From assembly GCF_030272615.1 (NCBI RefSeq), contig NC_081411.1, positions 213,275,744 to 213,339,743 on the forward strand: a DNA stretch of 64,000 nt, in the 5' to 3' direction. The DNA is from Cryptomeria japonica. Taxonomy: Eukaryota > Streptophyta > Pinopsida > Cupressales > Cupressaceae. The translations under genes and the position numbers were made by a program. Shown here one piece after another: positions 1-11,860 of the stretch; the first letter of the stretch is position 1; the number at the start of each line of letters is the position of its first letter. The notes under the pieces are model-generated. The model saw nothing but the letters and a program-made list of their open reading frames with translations, made no database searches and was not told the origin of the DNA.

Positions 1-750
1 ACATGCATGAATACAAAGCCTCAAAACAATTTCCATCCCTTAGATTCATATTCAAATACACAAAGTATATATTCTTGTATGTATAAATTATGTTTATGAA
101 AAGGAAAACAGGCTGTAAAAAACCCAAAACTTAACATTCAAAATCAAACTGATCGATACTCACTCATGCATCAAAGTGCAAAGGGGATCGGTTCTCCCTT
201 TATCCCCTTTTACAATAGGATATATAACAAAAGAAAATAACTTCCTTAAGATAAGAATTTCTTTTGAAAAGAATTATTTTTGCAAAGAAAACTGAAAACT
301 ACTTTAAGGTCCACGTGGCATAAGATTTCTTACCTCAACAATTCTTTACTGAATTTGGGCCAACTAAAAGAAAATGCATGAATACAAAGAATCAAACAAA
401 TTTCCATCCCTTAGATTCATATTCAAAGACACAAAGTATATATTCTAGTATATATAAATTATGTTTATGAAAAGGAAAACAAGCTGTAAAAAACCCAAAA
501 CTTAACATTCAAAATCAAACAGATTGATACTCACTCATGCATCAAAGTGCAAGCGGGATCTCAACTCTCCCTTTATCCCCTTTTACAATAGTATATATAA
601 CAAAAGAAAATAACTTTCTTAAGATAACAGTTTCTTTTGAAAATAATTATTTTTGCAAAGAAAATCAAAAGCTACTTTAAGGTCCATGTGGCATAGGATT
701 TCTTGCCTCCAAAATTCTTTGTTGAATCTGGGCCAACCAGAAGAACATGC
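1..750. repeat. Tandem repeat array, first two ~372-bp units
   Basis: Two head-to-tail copies of a ~372-bp unit. Each opens with ATGCATGAATACAAAG and runs through a shared TCCCTTTATCCCCTTTTACA segment to a TTGAATYTGGGCCAAC end. The first begins at the window edge, so the array probably continues to the left. The second starts near 372. A third copy begins at 745 and resumes at 8004 after the Copia-1 insertion. No coding capacity is visible. The units differ by scattered substitutions. This is a satellite-like or locally duplicated repeat; its family is not recognised. Confidence 0.85.
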
Positions 751-2164
751 TGTTGGAATTTGCATGAAGATTGCATTGATGATATGTTATGTTGTCATTG
801 ATGTCAATTAACTGGTAATATTGTTGATGTAATGATGTCTTGTAACTGGTAGGAAGAGCTAAGTGAAAGGAAACTATAACCGATAGGTAAGTTTGTGGAG
901 TGAACCGGTATTGCTAAGTATTGGAGAGTTGAACCGGTAAACCCTACCTGTTGTTTTGATTAACCCTAACCGATTAAGTTTGGTGAATTTTTTATATTGG
1001 TTTATGATCTAGTAATGAGCAGAAATGATTATGACATGTATGCATAATGTATGAAGAGAGTTTCAAAGAGTTTTTGGCATGTTCAGTTAATGATTTTTGT
1101 CTAGGGAATGAGCAAGTATATTGCATGTAATGCAAAGCACATGATGAGTTACTAAGTTCGATGAAGTGGTGATCAAGGAGCGGTTGAGGCTTTCTTGAAT
1201 GATGTGTAGAGATTGTTATGTAATCCAATAGTTATACCTGAACTGACTTGTTTGTAATCTCTATGAGAATTAAGTTTTTGTTGTGTTACCTACCTAATTG
1301 ATTTATATATAAGGTCGATGATTTGTTTTAGTTTATGTGTTGGAAAAGTTGAATTGAGTGTGTGATTTCTAAACCGGATGATGTATCTGTAGTTTTAGTA
1401 AAGGTAGATAGGAGCATGAAAAGGATCTAAACAAGCAAGTGAAGTTCTATTCAAATAGATCAGCAAACTCCTATTGTTTTCAAACAATTACAACAGTTAA
1501 ATCCCCTAACTGGGTAAGCTCTAACAAGCTTGGTGTTATTCAAATCCTCTAACAAGGTGATCCATTATCTTGAATTCTAAATCCTTTACAAAGGTTACTC
1601 CTCCCAGGGTATTTCTTCTAATAAGGCATTATAGTCAATCCCTTAACCGAGTGGTCCCTAACAGGATCTGATATTAACAAGAATTTTTGTAAAAGCTTTA
1701 AGAAGCTTGACTCCTAATAGGGTGAACTTTAGAAGAGTTCATATAGTTATCTTGTGAGTCCCATCTCACTATGGTTTTTCTCATTTGGGTTTCCACATTA
1801 AAAATATTGTGTCAAGTGGTGAATGTTTTTGTGGTTATGTTTCTATGATTGAATTTCTTAACTACTTATTTCACTTTGATAAGTTATGGTAACTGGTAAC
1901 AACAATATGAAATGAAGTTTTACTTATGTCAGTAAAAGTATTTGGAATTTTGTGAGTTACAAGTTGTTTACTGTTATCTATTGTAAATAGTCAACTAGTT
2001 TATCTGGACAATTTTATTCTAATAGAGATATTGCATTGATAGTTCTAAGTTTACTTGAGAGGTTATTTCTGAGATTGGTGAAGTTAATATTAGCTTTTTT
2101 ATCTAATGATTCATCCCCCCCTCTCAGTAGTTGACCGGATCCTTTTTCTTTCATAATACCATCA
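751..2164 (+). repeat. Copia-1 5' LTR
   Basis: A 1,414-bp LTR starting TGTTGGAATT and ending ACCATCA. It matches 6590-8003 along its length. The left edge is fixed by the CATGC target duplication and the right edge by the start of the primer binding site. A cytosine run (2115-2121) lies near the right end in both copies. Confidence 0.93.
1303..1313 (+). promoter_or_regulatory. Putative LTR TATA box of Copia-1
   Basis: TATATATAAGG lies about 550 bp into the 5' LTR, the only strong TATA-like site near its middle. The 3' LTR keeps a one-base variant (GTATATAAGG near 7143). It is a candidate start region for the element's RNA, inferred from sequence only. Confidence 0.45.
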
Positions 2165-2166
2165 AT

Positions 2167-2178
2167 TGGTATCAAAGC
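2167..2178 (+). other. Copia-1 primer binding site (initiator tRNA-Met type)
   Basis: TGGTATCAAAGC lies two bases inside the 5' LTR. It differs at one base from TGGTATCAGAGC, the usual plant complement to the 3' end of initiator tRNA-Met, which is seen intact in the three other plus-strand elements of this window. Confidence 0.85.
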
Positions 2179-2239
2179 ACTTCTCAGGTCCTCTAAGCTC
2201 TAAGCCTAACAACTTGAGGTAAAGATCTTGTAGATCAAG

Positions 2240-3150
2240 ATGAAGGAAGGTCTGAATTTTAATAGAGAGAACTATAGGATATGGAGTGACAAAATGAAAA
2301 TTTACATCAAGAGTCTTGGAAATCAATACTGGGAACATGTTAATACTCAATATGTTGCACCTAGGGGGACTATGACTGATGATCAAAAGAAAGAGCAACA
2401 AGAAAACAACCTAGCACTGGAGGCTATTATCAGTTCTTTGTCAGATGCTGAATATGTTCATGTTCATGGTTTGGAGACTGCACATGAGGTATTGAAGAAA
2501 CTTGAAGAGATTTACAGTGGTGATGAACATGTGAATATTGCCAAGGAAGAGAGTCTAAGAGGGAAGTTTGATGACATGCGGATGGCTGAAGGTGAGAATA
2601 TCCAACAGTATGGTCTGAGGATAAAAGAGAGTGGGAAAGATAAAGAGTGTTGGTGGTACAATGGATGATGCCATAGTAGTTAGTAAGGTGTTGAGAACCT
2701 TGCTACTGGTCTACGCTATCCGAGTTGCAGCTATTCAGGAGCTGAAATCTATTGACAAAACTAAGGTAACTCTTGACTCCAACATTGGTAAGCTTACTAC
2801 TTTTGAATTAAATGGTTATGATGGTAGTATTCAAAAATCTGTATCAACATTTAGAGCTTCTGTTTCTAACCCATCTATGAGGAAAAGAAGAGATGTTAGT
2901 CACCATCATGAATATAGAGCCAACAGAGAAATTGATGATGAAGACAGTCTAGTTGAGCTTGAAGCATTGTTGGATAGGCGGTTGCCCAGAGGTACCGGTA
3001 AATATAGAGGTAAATTATCTTTGAAATGTTTTTCTTGCCACAAGATTGGACACATAGCTGCTAACTATCCTAATGGTGATAATGAGTACAAGCGAGACAA
3101 GTTCAAGAAGTACAAGGGAAAAGGAAAAAGAGATTGTCTTATTGTAGTTG
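2240..3150 (+). pseudogene. gag: Copia-1 gag (degenerate)
   Basis: Gag is the structural protein of the retrotransposon particle. The frame starts at the ATG at 2240, 62 bases after the primer site, and opens with a copia gag N-terminal region (residues NRENYRIWSDKM). A frameshift near 2630 moves the frame, which resumes at 2631 with residues VLRTLLLVYA. A CCHC zinc knuckle follows near 3030-3070 (CFSCHKIGHIAANY), but the last cysteine is replaced by tyrosine, so the knuckle is probably dead. A basic lysine-rich stretch follows. Gag runs straight into the protease in the same frame, as usual for copia polyproteins. Family assignment is certain; function is lost. Confidence 0.88.
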
Positions 3151-3263
3151 ATGGTGGTGTCATTGATGAGGAATCTCATGGTGATGCAAATGAAGACATT
3201 GTGTTTGAATCCATTAAAGAGGAGACATCTGATGAGAAAGCTTTAGTTTCTTGCATGAATAAT

Positions 3264-6200
3264 TTTGATGATTGGAACATTGATAGTGGTTGTTCACATC
3301 ACATGACCGGTGACCGAAGCAAATTTTTTTTTTTGAAGGAATTTGATGGCGGAGTTGTGAGGTTTGGTAATGACTCACCCTGCATGGTTAAAGGTAAGGG
3401 AACTATTTCTTTTAATGGAAAGAGAAATGCAGATGATGTCTACTGGGTTGAAGGTCTAAAGCACAATCTTTTGAGTGTTGCCCAACTTAATGACAGAGGA
3501 TACCCATTGGAGTTTAAAAATGGTATGTGCAAAATCTATGGGAGCAAAGGTGAACTAATTACAACTGTTAAACAAACTAAAGGTAACCTATTTCACCTGA
3601 ATCCAAAAGTTAGCAATTGTTTAATTGCTAAAATAGATGATAGTTGGCTTTTGCATAGGAGATTTTGCCATATAAATTTTGATAACATTGTTAAAGTGAG
3701 TAAGTCCAAGTTAGTAAGAGGTTTGCCTCAGTTGGACAAACCGGTTAATGCTCTATGTAAGGAATGTTAATTGGGAAAGATGACATCGTCAAATTTCAAG
3801 AGAAAATCTTTTTCAGTGAAGAATCTATTAGATTTGGTTTATACTAACCTATGTGGACCAATAAGGACTAAAAGTATTCATGGTGATAGATATTTCATGA
3901 TCTTCACTAATGATTGCTTAGGGATGATGTGGGTCAAATTCTTGAAAGATAAAATAGAGGCATTTAGTAAGTTCAAGGCATTCAGGGCCTTAGCTAAAAA
4001 GGGGAGTGGAAAGAAGATCAAGTGTTTGAGGGCTGATCAAGGTGGAGAATTCACTTGTGAATAATTCACTAGATATTGTGAAGAGAATGGTATCGAATGA
4101 AAATTTTATGCACCAAGGACATGACAATAGAATAATATTGCAAAGAGAAACAACCTTTCAATTTTTGAAGCTGCTAGGACAATGTTGATACAAAGAGGTG
4201 TAGCAAAGACTTTCTAGAGAGAAGCTATCAACACAACTGTCTACATAATGAACAGGATTTTGGTAAAAAGAGGCAAGGAAAAGACCCCTTATGAATGCTG
4301 GTATGGTAGATCACCTAATGTTAGTTATTTCAAGATATTTGGAAGAAAATGTTTTATTAAGAGAGGTGACTATATTAGCAAGTTTGAGGCTAAAATTGAT
4401 GAAGGTATATTTCTTGGTTATTCCACCAAGAATAAGACCTACAAATGTTTTAACAACCAGACATAGAAAATCATCGAGAGTGATGATGTTCAAGTGGATG
4501 AGTATCTTGAAGTCTTAGGGGAAACCAATATGGAGAAAAAGGATGAAGATCCTTGCATTTTGTTTTTGGAACCAGAACTTGTGAAACCTAAAACTGGTAA
4601 AGCAAATACCGATGAACAAGTTCAATCGGAACAGGTAGACTTAGAAGAAGAGGATGATAATGAAGAAAATGAACCTGAAATTAATGATCATGTTATTTCA
4701 AGGTATGTGAGACTCAATCACAATCTTGAACAGATTATTGGAGATAAGGATGTTGGATTGATAACCAGAAGAAGAATCAGAGAAAATTCTTGCATTATCT
4801 CCACTATTGATCCTAGAACTACTAAGGAAGTATTTGGTGATGATCATTGGGTTAAAGCTATGGAGGAGGAGCTTGAACAAATTGAGAAGAACAACACATG
4901 GACCCTAGTACCCTGACCGGTAAATAAAAATGTTATAGGTACTAAGTGGGTTTTCATGAACAAGTTGAATGAAGATGGTGTTGTAGTTCGCAACAAAGCT
5001 AGATTGGTTTGCAAAGGTTATGCACAAGAAGAAGGAGAAGATTATGGTGAGACTTTTGCACCAGTGGCAAGACTAGAAGGTTTCAGAACCTTATTGGCTT
5101 TTTCAGCTCATAAAGGATTCAAAGTATATCAGATGGATGTGAAATTTGCATTTTTTAATGGAATACTGGAAGAAGAAGTATACATTGAGCAGCTAGATGG
5201 TTATGCTTTGACTGATAAGAAGGACATGGTATGTAAGTTGCATAAAGAACTATATGGATTAAAGCAAGCACCAAGAGAATGGTATGAAAGGATTAACTCA
5301 CATCTAATGAAGATAGGTTTTCAGAGAACCGGTGAGGATAGTAACATATATCTCAAATTTGAAGGAGATAAGATACTGGTTAGTGACATGTTTGTAGATG
5401 ATATCATATTTGGAGGAAATTATGACATGAGCAATGACTTTTCAAATGAAATGAAAAGGGAGTTTGAAATGTCTTTGGTTGGAGAGATAAAAATTTTCAT
5501 AGGTTTGCAAATACAACAAATGAAAAGTGGTATTTTAATCACACAGTCTAAGTATGTGAAGGAGGTATTAAAGACATTTGGTAGGAGTGACTGTAAACCA
5601 GTTGGGACACCAATGGTTACAGGTTGTAAATTGTCTAAGGAAGATAAGGCCACATCTATTGATGAGAAGGAGTACATGTAGATGATTGGAAAATTACACT
5701 ATGTTGTTCATAGTAGACCGAATATAGCACATGCAGTTGGTATAGTTTCTAGATTCCAAAAGAATTTGAAGGAAACACATTTGATAGCAACCAAGAGGAT
5801 TTTCAGATATTTGAAAGGTACTATTGACTATGGATTATGGTATCCATATGAGGGAAACTTTGACTTGAAGGTGTACATAGATGTAGACTGGGCAGGTAAT
5901 GGTGATGACCAAAAAAGCACAACCGGTAGATCATTATTTCTTGGAGGAAGACTTCTTTCATGGAGTAGCAAAAAGCAGAGTTGTATTTCATAGTCTACTG
6001 TTGAAGCTGACTATGTTGCTGCTTATATGAATTGTACCCAGGGTATCTAGATGAGACACAGTTTGGAAGGTTTTAAGATGAAGTTTACAGAACCTGTAAA
6101 GATCTTATGTGCCAATACCAGTGCCATAAATATTTCAAAGAACCTTGTCTTGCACACACAAACCAAGCACATTGAATTGAAGTATCATTTCTTGAGCAAA

Positions 6201-6344
6201 AAAGTGCAGAGTAAAGATGTGATCTTAGAGAATGTTTTTACCAAGAAGCAACTTGCAGATATCTTTATTAAACCTCTACCTAAGACTACTTTTGAGTATC
6301 TTAGAAGTCAGCTAGGGGTTGTACCCCTTCATGAGGTAAATTAA
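3264..6344 (+). pseudogene. pol: Copia-1 pol: protease, integrase, reverse transcriptase, RNase H (degenerate)
   Basis: The aspartic protease is marked by WNIDSGCSHHMTGD near 3275-3310. The integrase zinc region with residues HRRFCHINFDN is near 3650, and the integrase core lies around 3830-4130. Reverse transcriptase has the conserved QMDVKFAFFNG near 5135 and the catalytic FVDDIIFGG near 5390-5415. RNase H covers about 5680-6344 and includes the EADYVAA segment near 6005. Everything lies in the frame that begins at 2631. Stop codons occur at 3768, 4062, 4098, 4464, 4914, 5679, 5991 and others, so no full-length product is possible. Order and motifs make this Ty1/copia. Resemblance to Sire/Tork-type plant lineages is an impression that needs a tree. 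Confidence 0.93.
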
Positions 6345-6589
6345 GCATGATGTAGATTACATCAGTCCCGGAGCTACTTGCTGAAATTTTTAGAAGGATT
6401 TATGTAGGAGTGGAGTTATTCCATAGAGACAACATCAAGTTGCATGTTGGTGATGTTGAATAGTGAAGTTTTATTTTCCATGTTTTACTTTCAATTTGGC
6501 ATTATTGTCAAAGGGGGAGAAGAACTATGTGATTATGAGGAGAAGAACCAGAGACAAGATAAAAACAATGAAGTACATGGTGAACTGTA
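6345..6589 (+). other. Copia-1 3' untranslated region with polypurine tract
   Basis: Non-coding sequence between the end of RNase H and the 3' LTR. The purine run at 6509-6522 (CAAAGGGGGAGAAG) looks like the second-strand primer. It sits about 70 bases before recognisable LTR sequence rather than directly beside it, which is odd. Confidence 0.6.
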
Positions 6590-8003
6590 AACCAGGATTT
6601 ACATGAAGATTGCATTGATGATATGTTATGTTGTCATTGATGTTAATCAATCAGTAATGTTACTGATGTAATGATGTCTTGTAACCTGTAGGAAGAGCTA
6701 AGTGAAAGGAAACTGTAACTGGTAGGTAAGTTTGTGGAGTGAACCGATATTGCTAAGTATTGGAGAGTTGAACCGATAAACCCTACCTATTGTTTTGATT
6801 AACCCTAACCGATTAAGTTTGGTGAATTTGTTATATTGGTTTATAATTTGGTAATGAGAGAAAATGATTATGACACGTATGCATAATGTATGAAGAGATT
6901 TTCAAATAATTTTTGGCATGTTAAGTTAATAATTTTTGTCTAGGGTATGAGCAAGTATATTGCATGTAATGTAAAGCGTGTGATGAGTTACTAAGTTCAA
7001 TGAAGTGGTGATCAAGGAGCGGTTGAGACTTTCTTCAATGATGTGTAGATATTTTTATGTAATCCAACAGCTATACTTGAACTCACTTGTTTGTAATCTC
7101 TATGAGAATTAAGTTTTTGTTGTGTTACTAACCTAATTGATTTGTATATAAGGTCGATGAGTTGTTTTAGTTTATGTGTTGGAAAAGTTGAATTGAGTGT
7201 GTGATTGCCGAACTAGATGATGTATCTATAGTTTGAGTAAAGGAAGACAAGAGCATGAAAATGATCTGAATAAGAAAGTTAAGTGCTATTCAAATAGATC
7301 AGCAAACTCTTGTTGTTTTCTAACAATGACTGTAGTTAAATCCCCTAACCGAGTATGATCTAACAAGCTTTGTGTTATTCAAATCCTTTAACAAGGTGAT
7401 CCATTAACTTGGATTTTAAATCCTTTACAAAGGTTACTCCTCATAGGGTATTACTTCTAACAAGGCATTATAGTCAATCTCTTTAACCAGGTGGTCCCTA
7501 ATAAGATCTGTTCTTAACAAGACTTTTTGTAAAAGCTTTAACATGTTTGGTTCCTAACAAGGTGAACTTCAAAACAGTTCAGATAGTTATCTTGTGAGTC
7601 CCATCTCACCATGGTTTTTCCCATTTGGGTTTCCACATCAAAAATATTGTGTCAAGTGGTGAATGTTTTTGTGGTTATGTTTCTATGATTGAATTTCTTA
7701 ACTACTTATTTCACTTTGATAAGTTATGGTAATCGGTAACAACAATATGAAATGAAGTTTTACTTATGTCAGTAAAAAGTATTTGGAAGTTTGTGAGTTA
7801 CAAGTTTTTTATTGTTATCTGTTGTAAACAATCAACTGGTTTACCTTGATAGTTTTATTCTAACAGAGATATTACATTGATAGTTTAATTTTACTTGAAA
7901 GGTTATTTTTGAGATTGGTGAAGTTAATATCAGTTTTTCTATCTACTGATTCACCCCCCCTCTCAGTAGTTGACTAGATCCTTTTTCTTTCATCATACCA
8001 TCA
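6590..8003 (+). repeat. Copia-1 3' LTR
   Basis: Matches 751-2164 along its length and ends ACCATCA directly before the CATGC target duplication. The first ten or so bases have diverged and the expected terminal TG is not seen, so the left edge is placed by alignment and is approximate. Differences from the 5' LTR are frequent and mostly transitions. Confidence 0.85.
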
Positions 8004-8075
8004 CATGCATGAATACAAAGCCTCAAACAAATTTCCATCCCTTAGATTCATATTAAAAGACACAAAGTATACATT

Positions 8076-8147
<72 letters not shown>

Positions 8148-8417
8148 GTTTATTAAAAGGAAAACAGGCTATAAAAAACCCAAAACTCAACATTAAAAAT
8201 CAAACTGATCGATACTCACTTGTGCATTAAAGTGCAAGGGGGATCAATTCTCCCTTTCTCCCCTTTTGTCAAATAATATATATAAAAAAGGAAAATAACT
8301 TCCTTAAGATAACAATTTATTTTGAAAAGAATTATTTTTGCAAAGAAAATTGAAAGCTACTTTAGGTCCATGTGGCATAGGATTTCTTTCCTACACAATT
8401 TTTTGTTGAATATGGGC
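8004..8417. repeat. Third unit of the ~372-bp tandem repeat
   Basis: Continues the unit whose first bases precede Copia-1 (745-750). It is longer than the other units only because an (AT)n run has expanded inside it. It ends at GAATATGGGC, after which the sequence is unrelated. Confidence 0.85.
8078..8144. repeat. (TA)n microsatellite
   Basis: About 33 uninterrupted TA dinucleotides. The two other tandem units have only a short TA-rich stretch at the equivalent place (near 68-90 and 440-465), so the expansion happened in this copy. Confidence 0.98.
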
Positions 8418-9351
8418 ATCAATCATCTCAACTTTTCATTCTTGTTCAACTAGCACTAGAGTCACCATTGCAAACTCGGGCTATCATTTTTTTGTCATTC
8501 CTAAGCTAGAATGATCAATCCATGAGGAATATCCTTTTGTGGATTCTCCACCATGTTTTCCCCTGGCTGCATGACTAGGGTTGAACCATTACTTGAGAGA
8601 ACCATCTTCTCCATTGAGTTAATTTGTCCAAGACCTAGCTGTGAGGATTGTTTCCTATAGACGGACGTGATTCGCTTTAGCTTTCTTTTCTATTTCTGTC
8701 AATATAGTAACTACTTTTCTATAGTCTAAGAAATTTGTTTGTTGTTTCCACACAAGAGCGTTTAGTCTAGAGATAATATTTGCTTGCTCACATTTTGGCC
8801 AATTCAAATAAGGATAGTTGATACAGAATCGATCTTCATGTGGGAGAGTAGAGAAATAATTGATTCTTAGCAGCTCTAATATGTTAATCCAACTAATCAT
8901 GATATGATCTAAAGCACCACCACCTTTCCTTCATATACTAAATTCCTTTAATGCATTAAATGCGAGTCGTGGGAGTTAACTTTATTTACTATCCCCTTAC
9001 TCATGCTACCACCTTTGTATTCTATTATTTAATTAGCCATTAAGGAGATGCATTTTCAAATCTACATAGGATTATGCTTTGGAAAGAGCAAAAAAGTAAG
9101 ATAAGCAATGAGTGAAAAATTCCAAAGCAAGATTTCATAAATCTTCAAATCCTCCAATATTCCAATGTCATTATTACTCCATTGTTTAGTGTGATTTGTC
9201 GCTCTCGAAGATATATTGGCCACTTGGGGGGATCAGGTACTCAATTATTAGTGGAAGTAATATCAAAATTCTCGAATTGACCGATCAACCAATAGATACT
9301 AGCTAGCAACATGAAGATCTTGTAATCGAACCTTTGGGCTTCAGGAACCTT
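8418..9351 (-). pseudogene. Decayed coding-like remnant, left side of the Tat target
   Basis: No product recognised. On the minus strand an 81-codon open stretch (8655-8900) has an ordinary protein-like composition (for example LNWPKCEQANIISRLNALVW). Between it and the Tat insertion site, short open stretches separated by stops and frameshifts continue. The same kind of decayed minus-strand sequence resumes on the far side of Tat at 36684, so both parts probably come from one older gene or element split by the Tat insertion. Evidence is only reading-frame texture, so confidence is low. Confidence 0.35.
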
Positions 9352-9356
9352 GAAGG

Positions 9357-10480
9357 TGTGTGTGTGAAAAGCGGTATGAGAATCTATATCTGCAAGACAC
9401 AACACTTCAATCAAGTCATTACATGCATGGTTAATCAGATATAATCAATGAATAAATAAACCATAACAAATCGACCCATTGCCTTCTAAAAGATGCTAGT
9501 ATAAGATTGCTCTCAGATTATAAGCAATACCAGTGACTAGACAACATCAAGATGAAGGATTTTATCTATATGAACATTATGAATGCTAGATGGATGCAAT
9601 ATTAATCTAACAATATTTTTGCAATATTAAACTAAATGATTTAATCAATATAAAATAATTAATATGCAATATTCAATGAAATCCTAGAGCAAAAACAGTA
9701 TAATAACAATATATTCTCCAGCCTCTCTTTGAATGAGAGGCGAGCCTGAATTTATAGAAAATTCAGAAATAAACCAATGGCTAAGATCAACTGATGATGA
9801 GCGGTCAAGATTTTCCAAGAGGAAGCACAATCCAGGTGAATTGATGTGATTGGATGCTTTTCTCAATTTTAAAGGAAATTGAACTAAAATTAAGATTAAA
9901 TCAAGAAAAACCTGATTTAAAGGAAATTGAACTAAAATTAAGATTAAAATCAGAAAAAAACTGATTTATTCTCTATTTCATTCAATTTTGATATTCAATT
10001 GTTTTAATTGCTTTCTTTGAGATTATCTATCAATTTTTAATTTGTTTTTTTTCAAGATTATCTCCAATTGATTTCTTTTCTCAAATTTTAATTCTTTTTT
10101 GTCAATTAATTCCTTTTTTGATTTATTTCCATTTTTGAAGATTTGTGCTCAATTGATTTATTTAATTTAAATTAAATCCTCTTTCTTGATTTGTTTCCTT
10201 TTTTGAAGATTTATGGCAATTTGATTTATTTAATTAAATATGCTAGGATATTTAATTAAAATAAATAAGATAATTGTTTTTATTTGATTTACTTGGAATG
10301 ATTTAATTAATTAAATAAATATTTAATTAATATTGATTGATTGATTTGCCATGTGACATTTGATGATTTTAGGAATTAATTGTGTGCTCAAGATTTATTT
10401 AATTGCCTTTGGTTAGGACCTTGGTGACATTGTCGAGATTAGGAGCCTATGGTTTAGATGACCATTTTTAGGGTATTACA
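9357..10480 (-). repeat. Tat 3' LTR
   Basis: 1,124 bp, matching 35555-36678. In element orientation it begins TGTAATACCC and ends in a (CA)n run. The purine-rich sequence directly outside its right edge (10481-10495, minus strand) is the likely polypurine tract. A TATA-like TATAAAT lies on the minus strand at 9750-9756. Confidence 0.95.
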
Positions 10481-11629
10481 TTTGCCCCTCTTTGAATTAA
10501 TGTGCGAGCAGCGCATTGGTTCAAAGAATAGTTGATGTCTAGGAGATGTCAGTTATGAACTTGATTGATCACGAACTACATAAAAAAGTGAGGTGTTTAG
10601 TTTGATTCGAAGTGACAAAGCTGAATAAAAGTCTGATTAACATGATACCGTTCTGGAACTTGATTGAACTTGGGAACGATAGAAAACAAAAGATACTAAA
10701 CTTGAACTTGATTGATCAAGAAGCGGATCTTACTGATCTAGAACTTGATTGAACTTAGATACAGTGAGTGATGATAAAAATCGATCTTGAACTTGATTGA
10801 TCAAGATACGATGAAGATAAACTGTTCAGCTTGATCAAGAAACGAATAAAACATAACACCTATTTAGATTTAGCATGATCGAAGATACTCTTTAAACCCT
10901 TGATTGAGTTTAAATGAAAAATCAGCTTGATGAAAAGCAATGGAACTAATTAATGTAAAGAGATTGATTCAGATAAAAGACAAATATCAGCTTGATATGA
11001 AGCAATGAAACTGATATGCCCCTAGAGATTGATTTGGATGAGATGATTAAGAAATCTCAACTTGATATAAAGTGATGAAGTTGAGATGCCCCTAGCAATG
11101 AGGTCTTATTTGATTTTCTTTAGTTGAAAAGATTTTTGCTCGACTTTTGATGAAGATTTAAAAATTTTCTCGACATTGAAGAATGTGAGGTCATAAGGTC
11201 ATGATTATGCCCCCTTGGGAGCGAAATCGAAAAATAGCAAGGGTACATGATGATAGGCAATTTTGAGTGATGATAAGTTGTTTTGAACACAAATTGATTC
11301 AGAGGAATTTTTGAAAATTTTGCGTTGATTGAGAAAACTAAGTGCAAAGTTTATTTGTAGAAATTAAATTGAGATTCAGCTTTGATTAACGAGAAATTGA
11401 GCGCAATTAGAAGAGAGAATGAACTTTTGATGAAAAGCATAAGTGGTCCAAATTTTGAAATTGACTAGCAAAATGATCTCGATTTTTGATTTTGATCCCG
11501 AAAATGGACTCAAGACAGCTGATTTACAAGCTTGTGATTTGATTTCATCGTACTTGTGTTGATGGATTATGAGATGTTGTTCTATATGCTTTATTCTATA
11601 TGTATGAATTTCTTTTCAGCATGAATGTA

Positions 11630-11860
11630 TGCAATGCAAATGATCATGGATGTCTATTTTTGTTTCTTTTCATATGCAAATAAATGATAATGCAAATGAG
11701 TAAGGAGAATGAGTAATGCAATTTTTTTCATTTTTCTATGCAATAAGATGAATGCAAATGAATGATAATGAATGATGCAATGTTTTCATTTTCCTATGCA
11801 ATAAGATGGATGTAAATGAATGATAATGAATGCATGAATTTATATGAAATGCTCATGTAT
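11630..11860. repeat. Degenerate ~75-bp tandem repeat in the Tat 3' region
   Basis: Two to three imperfect copies of a unit containing ATGCAATAAGATG and AAATGAATGATAATG. The unit is A- and T-rich and non-coding. Confidence 0.7.

Larger units (their letters stand above)
751..8003 (+). mobile_element. Ty1/copia LTR retrotransposon (Copia-1), complete but degenerate
   Basis: A 7,253-bp element flanked by the direct repeat CATGC (746-750 and 8004-8008). It has LTRs of about 1.4 kb, a primer site of initiator tRNA-Met type just inside the 5' LTR, and the order gag, protease, integrase, reverse transcriptase, RNase H, which is diagnostic of Ty1/copia. From 2631 to 6344 a single reading frame can be followed, broken only by nonsense codons; one further frameshift lies in gag near 2630. 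The LTRs differ at many sites, mostly transitions, so this is an old insertion. It landed at the start of a unit of the ~372-bp tandem repeat. It cannot now encode its own mobility. Confidence 0.95.

Noticed and set aside
8005-8196. 63-codon ORF with a long alternating tyrosine/isoleucine run
   Set aside because: It is a translation of the (TA)n microsatellite.
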